A stretch of 64,000 nucleotides of DNA from the NCBI GenBank assembly GCA_963972255.1, contig CAXATO010000005.1, positions 175,040-239,039 on the forward strand. The letters are read 5' to 3'. The DNA is from UBA1479 sp002706405 (lineage in GTDB: Bacteria; Pseudomonadota; Alphaproteobacteria; Rhodospirillales; Casp-alpha2). How positions within the stretch are numbered: the stretch's first letter is position 1; each line of letters begins with the position of its first letter. Both the position numbers and the translations under genes were made by a program. A model generated the notes under the pieces. The model was not told the DNA's origin. It saw nothing but the letters and a program-made list of their open reading frames with translations, and made no database searches. Below, one piece after another: positions 1 to 9,276 of this stretch.

Positions 1-1348
1 TCTTGATCTGCAGAAGCAGGTCGGCCAGGCCGATGATGGCGTTCAGCGGCGTGCGCAGTTCATGGCTCATGTGCGACATGAACTCGGATTTCGCGTGGTT
101 GGCCTTCTCCGCATCGTCCTTCGCCTGGGCCAGGGCCAGGGCGGCGACCATGCGTTCGGTGATATCGCGCAGGGCCGCGACGATAACCGTGCGGTTGTGC
201 TCTTTCACCTCCGACAGGGCCGCTTCAAGAAACACCACGGATCCGTCAGCCCGGTGGCCGACCACTTCGAAGCCGTCGCCGCCGGCCCGGCGCGCCGCCG
301 GGTCCAGCAGGTAGCGCATCAAATTCCGTTTTCGCGTGCCTTCGGCGGCGTCGCTGATCAGCGCGGTCAGGGGTTGGCCGATGATGGCGTCGGCGCCCAG
401 CCCGAAGATGCGCTCCGCCGCCCGGTTGCAGGTCTCGATGGTGCCCCGCTCGTCCAGGGTGATCACCGCGTCGGCCACGTTGTCCATGATCAGTTGCAGG
501 CGCTGTCCGGTTTGGTGTGCCCGTTGGGTCGCTTCCATGCGGTGTAGGATTTCCGATGCCAGTCGCCGGTCGAGCACGACGGCGGCGATCCCGGCGATCA
601 GGATCAATGAGGCGACGATGGCGGTGGCGCCGGCCAGGACGTCCGATCCGAGGTATTGGGCGGAATTCGGTGCGCCCTCGCGCGCGAAGCAGATGGTCGA
701 ACTCATGGCCGTGTAATGCATGCCCGCGACGGCCAGGCCGATGAACAGGGCCGACAGGCTTTCTCCGCTCAGGGTGCGGATGGTATCGCGACGGGACATT
801 CGGAAGGCGGCCCAAAGCGCGCACATGGCCAGGGCCACGGCGACAAGCAGGGATAAGGCGAACAGCAATGGGTCGTAGCGAATGAAGGCGTCGAAATCGA
901 CCGCCGCCATCCCGGTATAATGCATGAGCCCGATGCCGCTTCCGAGAACGATGCCGCCGAGAAAGAGGCGGAATCGGGTGACCCGGGCATGGGCCACGAT
1001 CTGCAGGTTCCAGGCACTCGCAAGGACGGCCGGTACGGCCGACCCCATGGTCACAAGCGGGTCGTAGCTCATTTCGATCGGCAATTGGTAGGCAAGCATG
1101 CCGACGAAATGCATGGCCCAGATGCCGAGACCCATGATCAGCGCGCCGCCGGCCATCCACAGATGGCGCCGGGGGGAATCCTCGTGTTCGGCGATGCGAT
1201 GCAGCAGATGGATGAAGGAGAACCCGGCAAGCGTCGCGATGAAGAACGACAGGAACACCAGAACGGGGTCATAGGATGCCGACAGGACGACCGTCGGGTC
1301 GACATCAATGGCGAAGAAACGGGCCAGATCCTGGGATGAAAACTGCAT
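1..1348 (-). CDS. MHYT-domain PAS sensor histidine kinase, 3' part beyond the window
   Basis: The reading frame is open from an ATG at 1348 to the left edge, so the C-terminus (ATPase domain and possibly a receiver) is missing; 449 codons are visible. The N-terminal half is a multi-pass membrane region with three MHYT signatures (MHFVG, MHYTG and MHYTA), an integral membrane sensor proposed to bind a metal or diatomic gas. A PAS domain follows, containing ITLDERGTIETCNRAAERIF. The visible end carries the phosphoacceptor H-box SHELRTPLNAIIG. It would autophosphorylate on that His in response to a membrane or PAS signal; the ligand and partner regulator are not visible. The start has a modest AGG six bases upstream. 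Hybrid kinases of this build are common in Rhodospirillales. Confidence 0.85.
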   Translation of the reverse strand, partial: MQFSSQDLARFFAIDVDPTVVLSASYDPVLVFLSFFIATLAGFSFIHLLHRIAEHEDSPRRHLWMAGGALIMGLGIWAMHFVGMLAYQLPIEMSYDPLVTMGSAVPAVLASAWNLQIVAHARVTRFRLFLGGIVLGSGIGLMHYTGMAAVDFDAFIRYDPLLFALSLLVAVALAMCALWAAFRMSRRDTIRTLSGESLSALFIGLAVAGMHYTAMSSTICFAREGAPNSAQYLGSDVLAGATAIVASLILIAGIAAVVLDRRLASEILHRMEATQRAHQTGQRLQLIMDNVADAVITLDERGTIETCNRAAERIFGLGADAIIGQPLTALISDAAEGTRKRNLMRYLLDPAARRAGGDGFEVVGHRADGSVVFLEAALSEVKEHNRTVIVAALRDITERMVAALALAQAKDDAEKANHAKSEFMSHMSHELRTPLNAIIGLADLLLQIK

Positions 1349-1453
1349 GCCTGTTCATCCGGTTACATTCTGTGGCCGGCCATCGACCTGAGGCGCCGGC
1401 ACGGTAGGGTGCGGGCGAGCGTGAACTTGGAAAAATAGCAGGACCTGAAACAG

Positions 1454-1470
1454 TCTGGATGTGATCCAGA
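1454..1470. promoter_or_regulatory. Perfect 7-bp inverted repeat between divergent genes
   Basis: TCTGGAT-GTG-ATCCAGA is a perfect inverted repeat in the 294-base gap between the MHYT kinase (leftward) and the racemase-family gene (rightward). The size and position fit an operator for a dimeric regulator, but no regulator is identified. The rest of this gap holds no gene I can support. Confidence 0.35.
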
Positions 1471-1642
1471 GCACGGCATGGCGAACTTTCCGAGGCAGGC
1501 TAATCCAGGGGTGCAACGTGCCATAAATAAGACCGCTCACATATATGTCTTCCGGCTAGCCTGCGGCTCGATGATTCTTTGTGAATTCATATATTTGCAC
1601 CGGGTTTCACCTGCTGGAGTTTCCACGTCGGAAGGACCGGAA

Positions 1643-2347
1643 ATGATTGCCATGGCCGCCGATTTTCCGCTTTATAGCCGGGCCATGACAAAACAAATCG
1701 CATTGATCCATGCCACCCGCGAAGCCATTACGCCGGTCGAGACCGCGTTCCGGGATCTATGGCCCGATGCCGAGCATTGGACCTTGCTGGACGAGAGCCT
1801 GACCATGGACTTGGCCGCGGCGGGCGGCAAGCTGACCCCGGCGTTGACTGAACGGTTTCTGAACCTGGCGGCCTATGCCAAGGCACGGCAACCGGACGGT
1901 ATCCTGTTCACCTGTTCCGCGTTCGGCGCGATCATCGATCAGATTGCGGCGCAGTACGATGTGCCGGTCATGAAGCCGAACGAGGCAATTCTCGACGCCG
2001 CCCTGGCCCAGGGCGGGCGCGTCGGCCTGCTGGCGACCCATCCCCAGACTCTGCCGGACATGACGGCGGATATGGAAAAGCTAGCGGCGGCCCGGAACGT
2101 CGATTTGACGGTCGCCCCTCTGTTGGTTGAGGGCGCCTGGGCGGACCTGGGGGCGGGCAATCGGGCGGCCCATGACCGGGCGGTGGTCGCGGCAGCCCCC
2201 CGGCTGAGCGATTGCGGCTGCATCGTGCTGGCGCAATTTTCCATGGCGCCGCTGGCGGCGGAAATCGCGGCTGACACGGGCCTGTCGGTGCTGACCAGCC
2301 CGCACGCCGCCGTCGCCGAAATGAAACGCCGCGTGAACGGGACGTAA
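1643..2347 (+). CDS. Aspartate/glutamate racemase family protein
   Basis: The product is about 234 residues and resembles the Asp/Glu/hydantoin racemase superfamily. The core begins at IALIHATREAITPVE. The usual two catalytic cysteines appear to lie in FTCSAFGAI and in the SDCGCIVLAQFSM stretch, and the fold would be a two-domain amino-acid racemase. The substrate cannot be told from sequence. The start at 1643 is chosen because AAGGA lies at a good distance upstream; the family core suggests 1685 (MTKQIALIHA) as the alternative, but that has no clear ribosome binding site. An open frame reaches back to 1478 but lacks family similarity. It stands alone, divergent from the MHYT kinase. Confidence 0.75.
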   Translation: MIAMAADFPLYSRAMTKQIALIHATREAITPVETAFRDLWPDAEHWTLLDESLTMDLAAAGGKLTPALTERFLNLAAYAKARQPDGILFTCSAFGAIIDQIAAQYDVPVMKPNEAILDAALAQGGRVGLLATHPQTLPDMTADMEKLAAARNVDLTVAPLLVEGAWADLGAGNRAAHDRAVVAAAPRLSDCGCIVLAQFSMAPLAAEIAADTGLSVLTSPHAAVAEMKRRVNGT

Positions 2348-2363
2348 CGGGGCCGCGCGGGCC

Positions 2364-2513
2364 TTATGACTTGGTGATCAGCGCCATCACGACGGCGACG
2401 CCGATCGCGATCAACACCCCGAAAATCAGAATATCCCGCATCGACTTGGGCCGCGGCTGGTTCTGCTCCTCGGTCTGGTCTTGGGGCGCCTGGCTTGTGG
2501 GGTTCGTGTCCAT
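2364..2513 (-). CDS. Small single-pass membrane protein (49 aa)
   Basis: A 49-residue protein with a polar, Gln/Asn/Pro-rich N-terminus (MDTNPTSQAPQDQTEEQ) and one C-terminal hydrophobic helix (ILIFGVLIAIGVAVVMALI) ending in ITKS. The ATG at 2513 is preceded by GAGAGGAG, a strong ribosome binding site, so I prefer it over the longer frame reaching 2642. It is divergent from the ECF sigma-factor gene starting near 2641. No named family is recognised. It is far too short for a classical anti-sigma factor, so any regulatory link to the sigma factor is only a guess from position. Confidence 0.6.
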   Translation of the reverse strand: MDTNPTSQAPQDQTEEQNQPRPKSMRDILIFGVLIAIGVAVVMALITKS

Positions 2514-2640
2514 GACCTGCTCCTCTCGTCTGTTCATAAACCCGATCAATGGATAAACGGCCGGGCCGGGAAAAGGTTCCCGCCGCGGGCCAGAAGGCCC
2601 GAAATATGCTATGATCGGAGCCATGACCGAGAGGCGGCTC

Positions 2641-3102
2641 ATGCAGGCGATCGAGGATCAGATTCCCCAACTGCAGCGCTATGCGCGGTTCCTCGAAGCC
2701 ACACCCGACCGGGCAGACGACCTGCTGCAGGACTGTCTGGAACGCGGCGTGGCACGCCTTGATCGGTTCCAGGCCGGGACGGACATGCGGGCCTGGTTGT
2801 TCGCCGTCATGCATAACCTGTTCATTGATCGCGCGCGGCGCCGGCAGCGGCGGGGGGCTCATGTTCCCATCGGGGAATGGTTGACGGAAATTCATCAGCC
2901 CCCCGACCAAATCGACCGCCTGCGCCTTAAGGATCTGGACCGCGCCTTGACCGTGCTGAGCCCCCGGGACCGGTGGATTCTTCATCTCGTGGTGATCGAG
3001 GGCAAACGCTACCACGATGTCGCCCGCGAGCTGGACATCGCCCTTGGAACGGTCAAAAGCGGCCTGTCACGGGCGCGCCGGGCGCTGGCCCGCGCGGCCT
3101 GA
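2641..3102 (+). CDS. ECF-type RNA polymerase sigma factor
   Basis: About 153 residues in the two-domain layout of extracytoplasmic-function sigma factors. Region 2 carries DDLLQDCLERG and the DMRAWLFAVMHNLFIDRARR segment that contacts the -10 element. Region 4 carries the helix-turn-helix (DIALGTVKSGLSRARRAL). The ATG at 2641 has GAGAGG six bases upstream and matches the family N-terminus (QIPQLQRYARFLE). ATGs at 2623 and 2611 are possible but have poorer sites. No anti-sigma gene of normal size is adjacent; the nearest neighbours are a 49-residue membrane protein upstream and an exported helical protein downstream. It probably responds to an envelope or oxidative stress, which is inference. 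Confidence 0.85.
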   Translation: MQAIEDQIPQLQRYARFLEATPDRADDLLQDCLERGVARLDRFQAGTDMRAWLFAVMHNLFIDRARRRQRRGAHVPIGEWLTEIHQPPDQIDRLRLKDLDRALTVLSPRDRWILHLVVIEGKRYHDVARELDIALGTVKSGLSRARRALARAA

Positions 3103-3279
3103 CGTCGGATCCCGTCGGGAAATCGCCACATTCGTTCCGCCAAATAGAAAACCATCCCGTACTTCGGAAAGCGTCCTTGCGAATTGACGGCGCCGTCCAG
3201 AGGTCAGTGGCGCGTACAGCCCGCAATGCGGTTTGCGCGATTCCTTTCATGCATTGCTTCGAAAGAGGAAGAAGATCAC

Positions 3280-3729
3280 ATGACCTATCGAACTCGTATT
3301 CGAAAACCGATGACCATTCTCGCCGCCGCCACGGCGGTCGCTGCCATGCTTTCCAGTGCGCCGGGCACCGCCCAGGCGGCCGGTGATAACGTCAATGCCC
3401 AGGAAGCCACGGCAGGGGAAACCGTCGATGACTTTATCGGCTGGGCCGACAACCAGGCCAAGGCCCTGGACAGCAAATTGGATGAAGTGGCTTCCCAGGC
3501 CAAGGAAGCCGGCGCCAACGCCGCCGACGAGGTCAAGGAGGAATGGCGCGACGCCCGCGCCGCCATTGACCGTCAGCGCGACGCGCTCGATCAGCAGATC
3601 GCCGAATTGAAAAAGTCGGCCAAGGGCGAATGGACGGATGCCAAGGAGGCGACCAAGGAAGGTCTGGCCGCGCTCGGTGACAAGATCGAGGAGCTCCGTG
3701 CCATGATCGCGGGTCAGGAAAAATCCTAA
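3280..3729 (+). CDS. Exported alanine-rich helical protein
   Basis: 149 residues with a Sec signal peptide (about residues 8-33, ending APGTAQAAG). The mature part is charged and predicted almost wholly helical, with heptad-like A/K/E/D repeats (KALDSKLDEVASQAKEAG, RDALDQQIAELKKSAKGEW). This looks like a periplasmic coiled-coil or LEA/apolipoprotein-like protein. No enzyme motif is visible. The ATG at 3280 follows AGAGGAAG. It lies between an ECF sigma gene and sodB in the same direction, so a stress role is plausible but unproven. Confidence 0.7.
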   Translation: MTYRTRIRKPMTILAAATAVAAMLSSAPGTAQAAGDNVNAQEATAGETVDDFIGWADNQAKALDSKLDEVASQAKEAGANAADEVKEEWRDARAAIDRQRDALDQQIAELKKSAKGEWTDAKEATKEGLAALGDKIEELRAMIAGQEKS

Positions 3730-3806
3730 ACCGTGGAGCCGCCGGCGGTCGCCACGGTGGCCGCCGGCCGACCACGCCATGTCTCACCACAACGAAGGAA
3801 ACCACG

Positions 3807-4430
3807 ATGACGTTCAATCTCCCCGACCTTCCCTATGCCCAGGATGCCCTGGCCCCGCATATGTCGGAACAGACGCTTAACTTTCACCACGGAAAACATC
3901 ACAAGGGATACGTCGACAAGCTGAACGATGCCGTCAAGGGCACGGATTATGACGGCATGGAATTGCTCGATGTCGCCCGCCGGGCCCACGAAAAAGGCGA
4001 TACGGCCGTGTTCAACAACGCGGCGCAGGCCTGGAACCACGCGTTCTTCTGGCGCTGCATGTCGCCGGCGACGCCGGTCGAACCGCAAGGACCGCTGGCC
4101 GAAAAAATTGCTGCCACCTTCGGGTCCCTGCCGCAGTTGCGCACGCGGTTCATTGCCGAAGGCATGGCACGGTTCGGGTCCGGCTGGGTGTGGCTGGTCG
4201 AAGGAACCGACGGCGTGCTCGACGTGGTCAGCACGGCCAATGCCGATCTGCCGCAGACCGCAGGACTGAAACCGCTTTTGACCTGCGATCTGTGGGAACA
4301 TGCCTATTACCTGGATTATCAGAATGCCCGGCAGGCGTTCCTGGAAGTATTTTTCGACCATCTGGTCGACTGGGATTTCGCCGCGACATGCCTGAATACC
4401 CAGGGTGATTCGAACATTCTCGCCGCCTGA
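3807..4430 (+). CDS. sodB: Superoxide dismutase [Fe]
   Basis: A 207-residue cytosolic superoxide dismutase that converts superoxide to oxygen and hydrogen peroxide. Metal ligands are visible at His27 (NFHHGKHH), His78 (AAQAWNHAFFW) and in the C-terminal DLWEHAYYLDY motif (Asp and His). The Gln in NNAAQAWNH sits where iron-type enzymes keep their active-site glutamine, which favours Fe over Mn. Length and ends match the family. It starts at ATG 3807, seven bases after AAGGAAA. A 14-bp-arm inverted repeat follows the stop codon. Confidence 0.95.
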   Translation: MTFNLPDLPYAQDALAPHMSEQTLNFHHGKHHKGYVDKLNDAVKGTDYDGMELLDVARRAHEKGDTAVFNNAAQAWNHAFFWRCMSPATPVEPQGPLAEKIAATFGSLPQLRTRFIAEGMARFGSGWVWLVEGTDGVLDVVSTANADLPQTAGLKPLLTCDLWEHAYYLDYQNARQAFLEVFFDHLVDWDFAATCLNTQGDSNILAA

Positions 4431-4448
4431 CGACGGCCCCCACCGGCA

Positions 4449-4495
4449 ACCGGAATCAAGGGCGCGCGCGGCGCGAATTCCCTTGACTTTCCGGT
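4449..4495 (+). terminator. Long inverted repeat after sodB, terminator-like without T tract
   Basis: Arms 4449-4462 (ACCGGAATCAAGGG) and 4480-4495 (CCCTTGA, two-base bulge, TTCCGGT) pair over 14 bp around a 17-base GC-rich loop. It starts 19 bases after the sodB stop. No T run follows, so it may act as an mRNA-stabilising 3' hairpin or a Rho-assisted terminator rather than a classical intrinsic terminator. Confidence 0.5.
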
Positions 4496-4745
4496 GCCGT
4501 TGGCGCCTTGTGGCGTCAGCGACACCCCCATTCAGGTCGAATTTCGATCGCTTGCCGGACCCGACCACGTCGATCCGGTCTTCTGTCATACCGACATCTT
4601 AGGGCGTTTCGTCAGGCGGGTTTCTGCATCGATGCAGGGAACCCGGCCGAGAATGCTTGCATGATGCCGGCGAACCTGCCGCCCCCGACACGATCGCATG
4701 GGGGCGCGGGAGAAGACCAATTGATCGAGAGAGTATACATATAAC
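4496..4745 (+). promoter_or_regulatory. Structured leader upstream of the DEAD-box helicase gene
   Basis: The 315-base gap after sodB holds no ORF I can support but several foldable segments. At 4618-4644 GGGTT / AACCC encloses a perfect palindrome CTGCATCGATGCAG (stem CTGCA, loop TCGA). At 4681-4705 GCCCCC pairs with GGGGGC. The bases just before the start are AT-rich (GTATACATATAAC). RNA helicase genes of the cold-shock type often have long structured 5' leaders; that role here is inference. Confidence 0.4.
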
Positions 4746-6086
<1,341 letters not shown>

Positions 6087-6112
6087 CACGATCCGGGGTC
6101 GACCTGGGGCAG

Positions 6113-6637
6113 ATGTCCCAACGGTCGATCATGCAGTCAATCAGCCAGGGACGCCTCTATGAGGAGTCCCTGTCGCTGTTTCTGGTCCGGGCTTTGCGGC
6201 CGGGTGACTGCTTCCTTGATGTCGGTGCCCATATCGGGTTCTTTTCTCTTCTGGCCTCTCATCTGGTCGGTGATGCCGGGCGTGTCATCGCGGTGGAACC
6301 GAACGCCGATAATTTTGCCTAGCTTAAGGATCTGATGGCCCTGAACGCGCGGCCGAACGTGACGGCCGTGAATTCCGTTGCGTCGGAAACGGACGGGACC
6401 ATCGGTTTCTACCGGAACGCCGACAATGATGGCGGTCACGCCTTATGGGATTCGGGCCTGCGCGCCTGGATGAAGGGGCAGGGCCACGAAACCTTCGCGT
6501 TTCCCCAGAAAGATCATCTTCCGATCCTGGTGCCTGAGGTGACGGTGCTTGCGTCGCCCTTTGTCTTCAATGTTCTGTTTTCGACCCTGGATGCGGTGGC
6601 CGGGATATGGTCCCAAGTTACGCTGTTCGAGGGCTAA
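6113..6637 (+). pseudogene. FkbM-family methyltransferase, broken by an internal TAG
   Basis: The frame starting at ATG 6113 encodes the S-adenosylmethionine-binding motif of FkbM methyltransferases (FLDVGAHIGFF, then GRVIAVEPNADNFA). It meets a TAG at 6320-6322 and continues in the same frame as LKDLMALNARPNV, the expected family sequence. A single C-to-T change of a CAG Gln codon explains the stop. Downstream, DNDGGHALWDSG still looks FkbM-like, but after about 6500 similarity decays and the frame ends at 6637, overlapping the convergent phospholipase-like gene by four bases. Intact members are roughly 230-280 residues, so the C-terminus also seems truncated. A sequencing error at 6320 is the alternative explanation. 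Confidence 0.75.
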
Positions 6638-7449
6638 CGCCCCTCCGGTTTGACGACGGTTTCATAAAACCCGAACAGCATGTCGGCCGCCTCGTTCACG
6701 GCCTTGTTCAGGCTGTGGCCCGTGCTGGCGATGAAGGCGGCGTCGGCCGCCGCGTCATCGGTGAACCGCGTGTCCATGTCCCGCGGTGACAACACCGGCG
6801 CCTGGCCCGTCCAGGTGAAGCGCCCCGTGCGCAGAACCGCATCGTCGGCCCGGCGAACCTCCAGCCCGTCCGGCACGATGAATTTCTCGAACACGCCGCC
6901 GCCGTCGAAGGACGGCGTCAAGGCAGCGGCCCATGCCTCGAAATCGGCGTGATGGGTCTCGCCCTTGATGGTGTGCCCGTACTGCGACAAATCGCCGATG
7001 TAATGCATGGCGGCGCCCAGGAAATAGGCGGCATGGCCCGGCCTGCCGTCACGGTAGGCCTGGGCGGCCTTGTCGTATTCTTCCTGTGCCCGCCGGGCGG
7101 GCAGATCGCGGGTCACGTCGCCGCCCGCACTGAAACGCAGGTCATGGCGGCCCTTGCCTGTGTCGTTGTACCCCCGGTTCGGGACGCCGCAAGCCAAGGG
7201 GATGTCGGCATAGTCGGGGGCTTCGGTGCCGATCAGCATGAGAATGCGATGGGGATCGAGCCAGGCCCGCGCGGCCGCCGGCAGCAGGGTCCGTGCGTGG
7301 TCCGCGATCCAATCGTGGGTGGCGTAGGGCGGGGCGAGACAATCACCGGGGCTGTTGGTGACCTTGTTGTCAGGCGGGCCGTTCTTCCAGGCAACCGCCG
7401 GGTCGGCCGTCAGTGCGAGCACAAGCAGGGCCGGCAGAAATCTTATCAT
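6634..7449 (-). CDS. Exported zinc-dependent phospholipase C-like protein
   Basis: 271 residues with a signal peptide ending AVA before Trp21. Putative metal ligands match zinc-dependent phospholipase C / S1-P1 nuclease-type enzymes: the mature N-terminal Trp21, a His in THDWIADHA, an Asp in GTEAPD, and the pattern H149-x3-D153-x5-H159 followed by H167-x3-E171 (MHYIGDLSQYGH, then HADFE). In bacterial phospholipase C the amino group and carbonyl of mature Trp1 and the same H/D/H/H/E series bind three zinc ions. It would act outside the inner membrane on phospholipids or another phosphodiester. It is convergent with the FkbM pseudogene and lies just downstream of the amidotransferase gene. Confidence 0.7.
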   Translation of the reverse strand: MIRFLPALLVLALTADPAVAWKNGPPDNKVTNSPGDCLAPPYATHDWIADHARTLLPAAARAWLDPHRILMLIGTEAPDYADIPLACGVPNRGYNDTGKGRHDLRFSAGGDVTRDLPARRAQEEYDKAAQAYRDGRPGHAAYFLGAAMHYIGDLSQYGHTIKGETHHADFEAWAAALTPSFDGGGVFEKFIVPDGLEVRRADDAVLRTGRFTWTGQAPVLSPRDMDTRFTDDAAADAAFIASTGHSLNKAVNEAADMLFGFYETVVKPEGR

Positions 7450-7455
7450 GGTGGG

Positions 7456-8265
7456 TCAAACGGCAAAGGGTGACACGACCAGACCGCCGTCTCCGGCGAT
7501 CACGAGGTGGTCCGGTTCGATGGCGGTCCATTGCTTGAGATCGTCATCCAGGGGCTCGGACAGGATGATGATCGCCGTGCCCGTGGCCACGGTCACCTCA
7601 TCGGCGGCGTCATGGGGTTTGGCACCGATGCCGACATAGAGTGTCGGTACCCGGCCCGAGGATGCATGGCGGAGCGCCCAGATCGTCTGTCCGTCCGTGA
7701 GCGCGATGGTCATGTTGAAGGGGTCGGTCACGCCGCTATCCGCCTGTGCCTTCTCAATCGTTTGGATTGCCTGGCGGATGGCGGCTTCCGGGTCTTCGTC
7801 CAGGCCGAAGGTCAGCAGCAGGTGAAAGAAAATCTCGCTGTCCGTGGTGCCCTGGATGTTGGGAAACAGTTCGGGTGACACGGCGAAGGCGAGGGCGCGC
7901 CGGACCTTGGACCAGCCGCCGATTTCACCGTTGTGCATGAACAGCCATTTGCCATGGCGGAAGGGGTGGCAGTTGGTGCGGTTGACGGAGGTTCCCGTGG
8001 TTGCCCGTACATGGCCGAAGAACAGATGCGATTTCACCTGCTCGGAAATGTTCAGCAGGTTGACGTCGTTCCAGGCCGGCAGGATGTCCTTGTACATGCC
8101 CGGACGGTCCTTTTCGCCATACCAGCCGATGCCGAAGCCGTCGGCATTGACCACATGGACACTTTCACTGGCCGACAGGCTTTGCCGGGTCAGCGAATTT
8201 TCAGGACGCAGCAGAAGGGTGTCCAGGTAGATGGGCGGTCCCGCGTAGGCGAGCCAGCGACACAT
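7456..8265 (-). CDS. Class II glutamine amidotransferase (YafJ/EgtC-like)
   Basis: 269 residues beginning Met-Cys (MCRWLAYAG). Removal of Met exposes Cys2 as the N-terminal nucleophile of the Ntn-type class II glutaminase domain, which releases ammonia from glutamine or cleaves gamma-glutamyl amides. Other family signatures are NADGFGIGWYG, FGHVRATTG and FMHNGEIGGW. There is no synthetase domain, so it belongs with stand-alone YafJ/EgtC proteins. EgtC hydrolyses a gamma-glutamyl intermediate in ergothioneine synthesis, but no other egt gene is present, so the substrate is unknown. It starts at ATG 8265 after AAGGA. Six bases separate it from the phospholipase-like gene, suggesting co-transcription. 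Confidence 0.85.
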   Translation of the reverse strand: MCRWLAYAGPPIYLDTLLLRPENSLTRQSLSASESVHVVNADGFGIGWYGEKDRPGMYKDILPAWNDVNLLNISEQVKSHLFFGHVRATTGTSVNRTNCHPFRHGKWLFMHNGEIGGWSKVRRALAFAVSPELFPNIQGTTDSEIFFHLLLTFGLDEDPEAAIRQAIQTIEKAQADSGVTDPFNMTIALTDGQTIWALRHASSGRVPTLYVGIGAKPHDAADEVTVATGTAIIILSEPLDDDLKQWTAIEPDHLVIAGDGGLVVSPFAV

Positions 8266-8286
8266 GTCGGTGATCCTTATCCGATA

Positions 8287-9078
8287 TCAGCTGTAACGGT
8301 TGCCGGCGGCGACCCCGCCGCCGTCGACGACAAAGGTTTGTCCGGTGATGAAGCTGCCCGCCTCGGATGCCAGCAGGATCGCCGTGCCGGCGATATCCTC
8401 CGGCTCGCCCAGGCGGCCGAGCGGATAGGCGGCTTCGGCCCGGGCGCGGGCTTCGGGATCTTCCCAGAGAGCGCGGGCGAAATCGGTTTTGATCAGCCCG
8501 GGCGCGATGGCGTTGGCGCGAATGTTGTGGGGGCCCCATTCGATGGCCAGGTTGCGCGCCAATTGCATGTCGGCGGCCTTGGATACCGCATAAGCGCCCA
8601 GGTTCTGAGATCCTTTCAATCCGCCCACCGACGAAATCAGAATCACCGATCCGTCGCGCCGCGCGGCCATGTCCGGCAGGACCATGTTGCACAGTTTCAG
8701 GACGTTGGTGACGTTGACCTGGAGGATTTTTTCCCAGGCGCCGTCGTCGATCCCCGACATGGGGCCGTGATAGGGGTTCACGGCGGCGTTGCAGACCAGA
8801 ATATCGATGCGCCCCCAGGCCTCCATGACCTGATCGACCAGAGCCTTCAGTTGGCCCGCGTCCGATACGTTGCAGGCGGCGGCCATGGCTTCGCCGGGGG
8901 TGTCGTCGTTTTCCTTGTTGATCTGCGCCGCGACGGCTTCGCAGGCGTCGAGCTTGCGCGAAGTGATGACGACCTTGGCGCCCTGGCGGGCATAGGCTTC
9001 GGCGATGGCCTTGCCGATTCCTCGGCTCGAACCGGTGATCAATGCGACTTTGCCTGTGAGATCGAACATGGTGGTCAT
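8287..9078 (-). CDS. SDR-family oxidoreductase
   Basis: 263 residues of the classical short-chain dehydrogenase/reductase family. It shows the cofactor motif TGSSRGIG near residue 16, the NAA motif (VCNAAVNPY), the catalytic Ser in ILISSVGG and YAVSK (Tyr and Lys). The C-terminal FITGQTFVVDGG is typical of 3-oxoacyl-ACP reductase-like members. It interconverts an alcohol and a ketone with NAD(P)(H); the substrate cannot be read from sequence. The ATG at 9078 follows GAAGGAAAC. It is 21 bases upstream of the amidotransferase gene in the same direction and may share its transcript. Confidence 0.9.
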   Translation of the reverse strand: MTTMFDLTGKVALITGSSRGIGKAIAEAYARQGAKVVITSRKLDACEAVAAQINKENDDTPGEAMAAACNVSDAGQLKALVDQVMEAWGRIDILVCNAAVNPYHGPMSGIDDGAWEKILQVNVTNVLKLCNMVLPDMAARRDGSVILISSVGGLKGSQNLGAYAVSKAADMQLARNLAIEWGPHNIRANAIAPGLIKTDFARALWEDPEARARAEAAYPLGRLGEPEDIAGTAILLASEAGSFITGQTFVVDGGGVAAGNRYS

Positions 9079-9276
9079 GGTGTTTCCTTCTGCTGGCCGG
9101 GTGTTTCCCCTTGTCCGACGCTACTTTTTCACGCTTTTCCGGGTTTGGGAACGGGCCTGAGAGCAAATCCGGCGGCGGACGTCCGGACCTTACTTTTGGC
9201 AGGGTTGACCGGGGCGGCCTATGCATTCCACTTTGTGCGGTAAGAGGGTGGGATTCCCGCCACAAATAACGTTTTC

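Noticed and set aside
246..1160. 304-codon frame opposite-phase within the MHYT kinase
   Set aside because: Same strand but wrong phase; Arg/His/Gly-rich without signatures. The real frame is open to the left edge and has MHYT, PAS and H-box motifs.
1355..1540. 61-codon frame with GTG start on the minus strand
   Set aside because: It has a passable ribosome binding site but no recognisable features and covers the inverted repeat at 1454-1470; evidence too weak to call.
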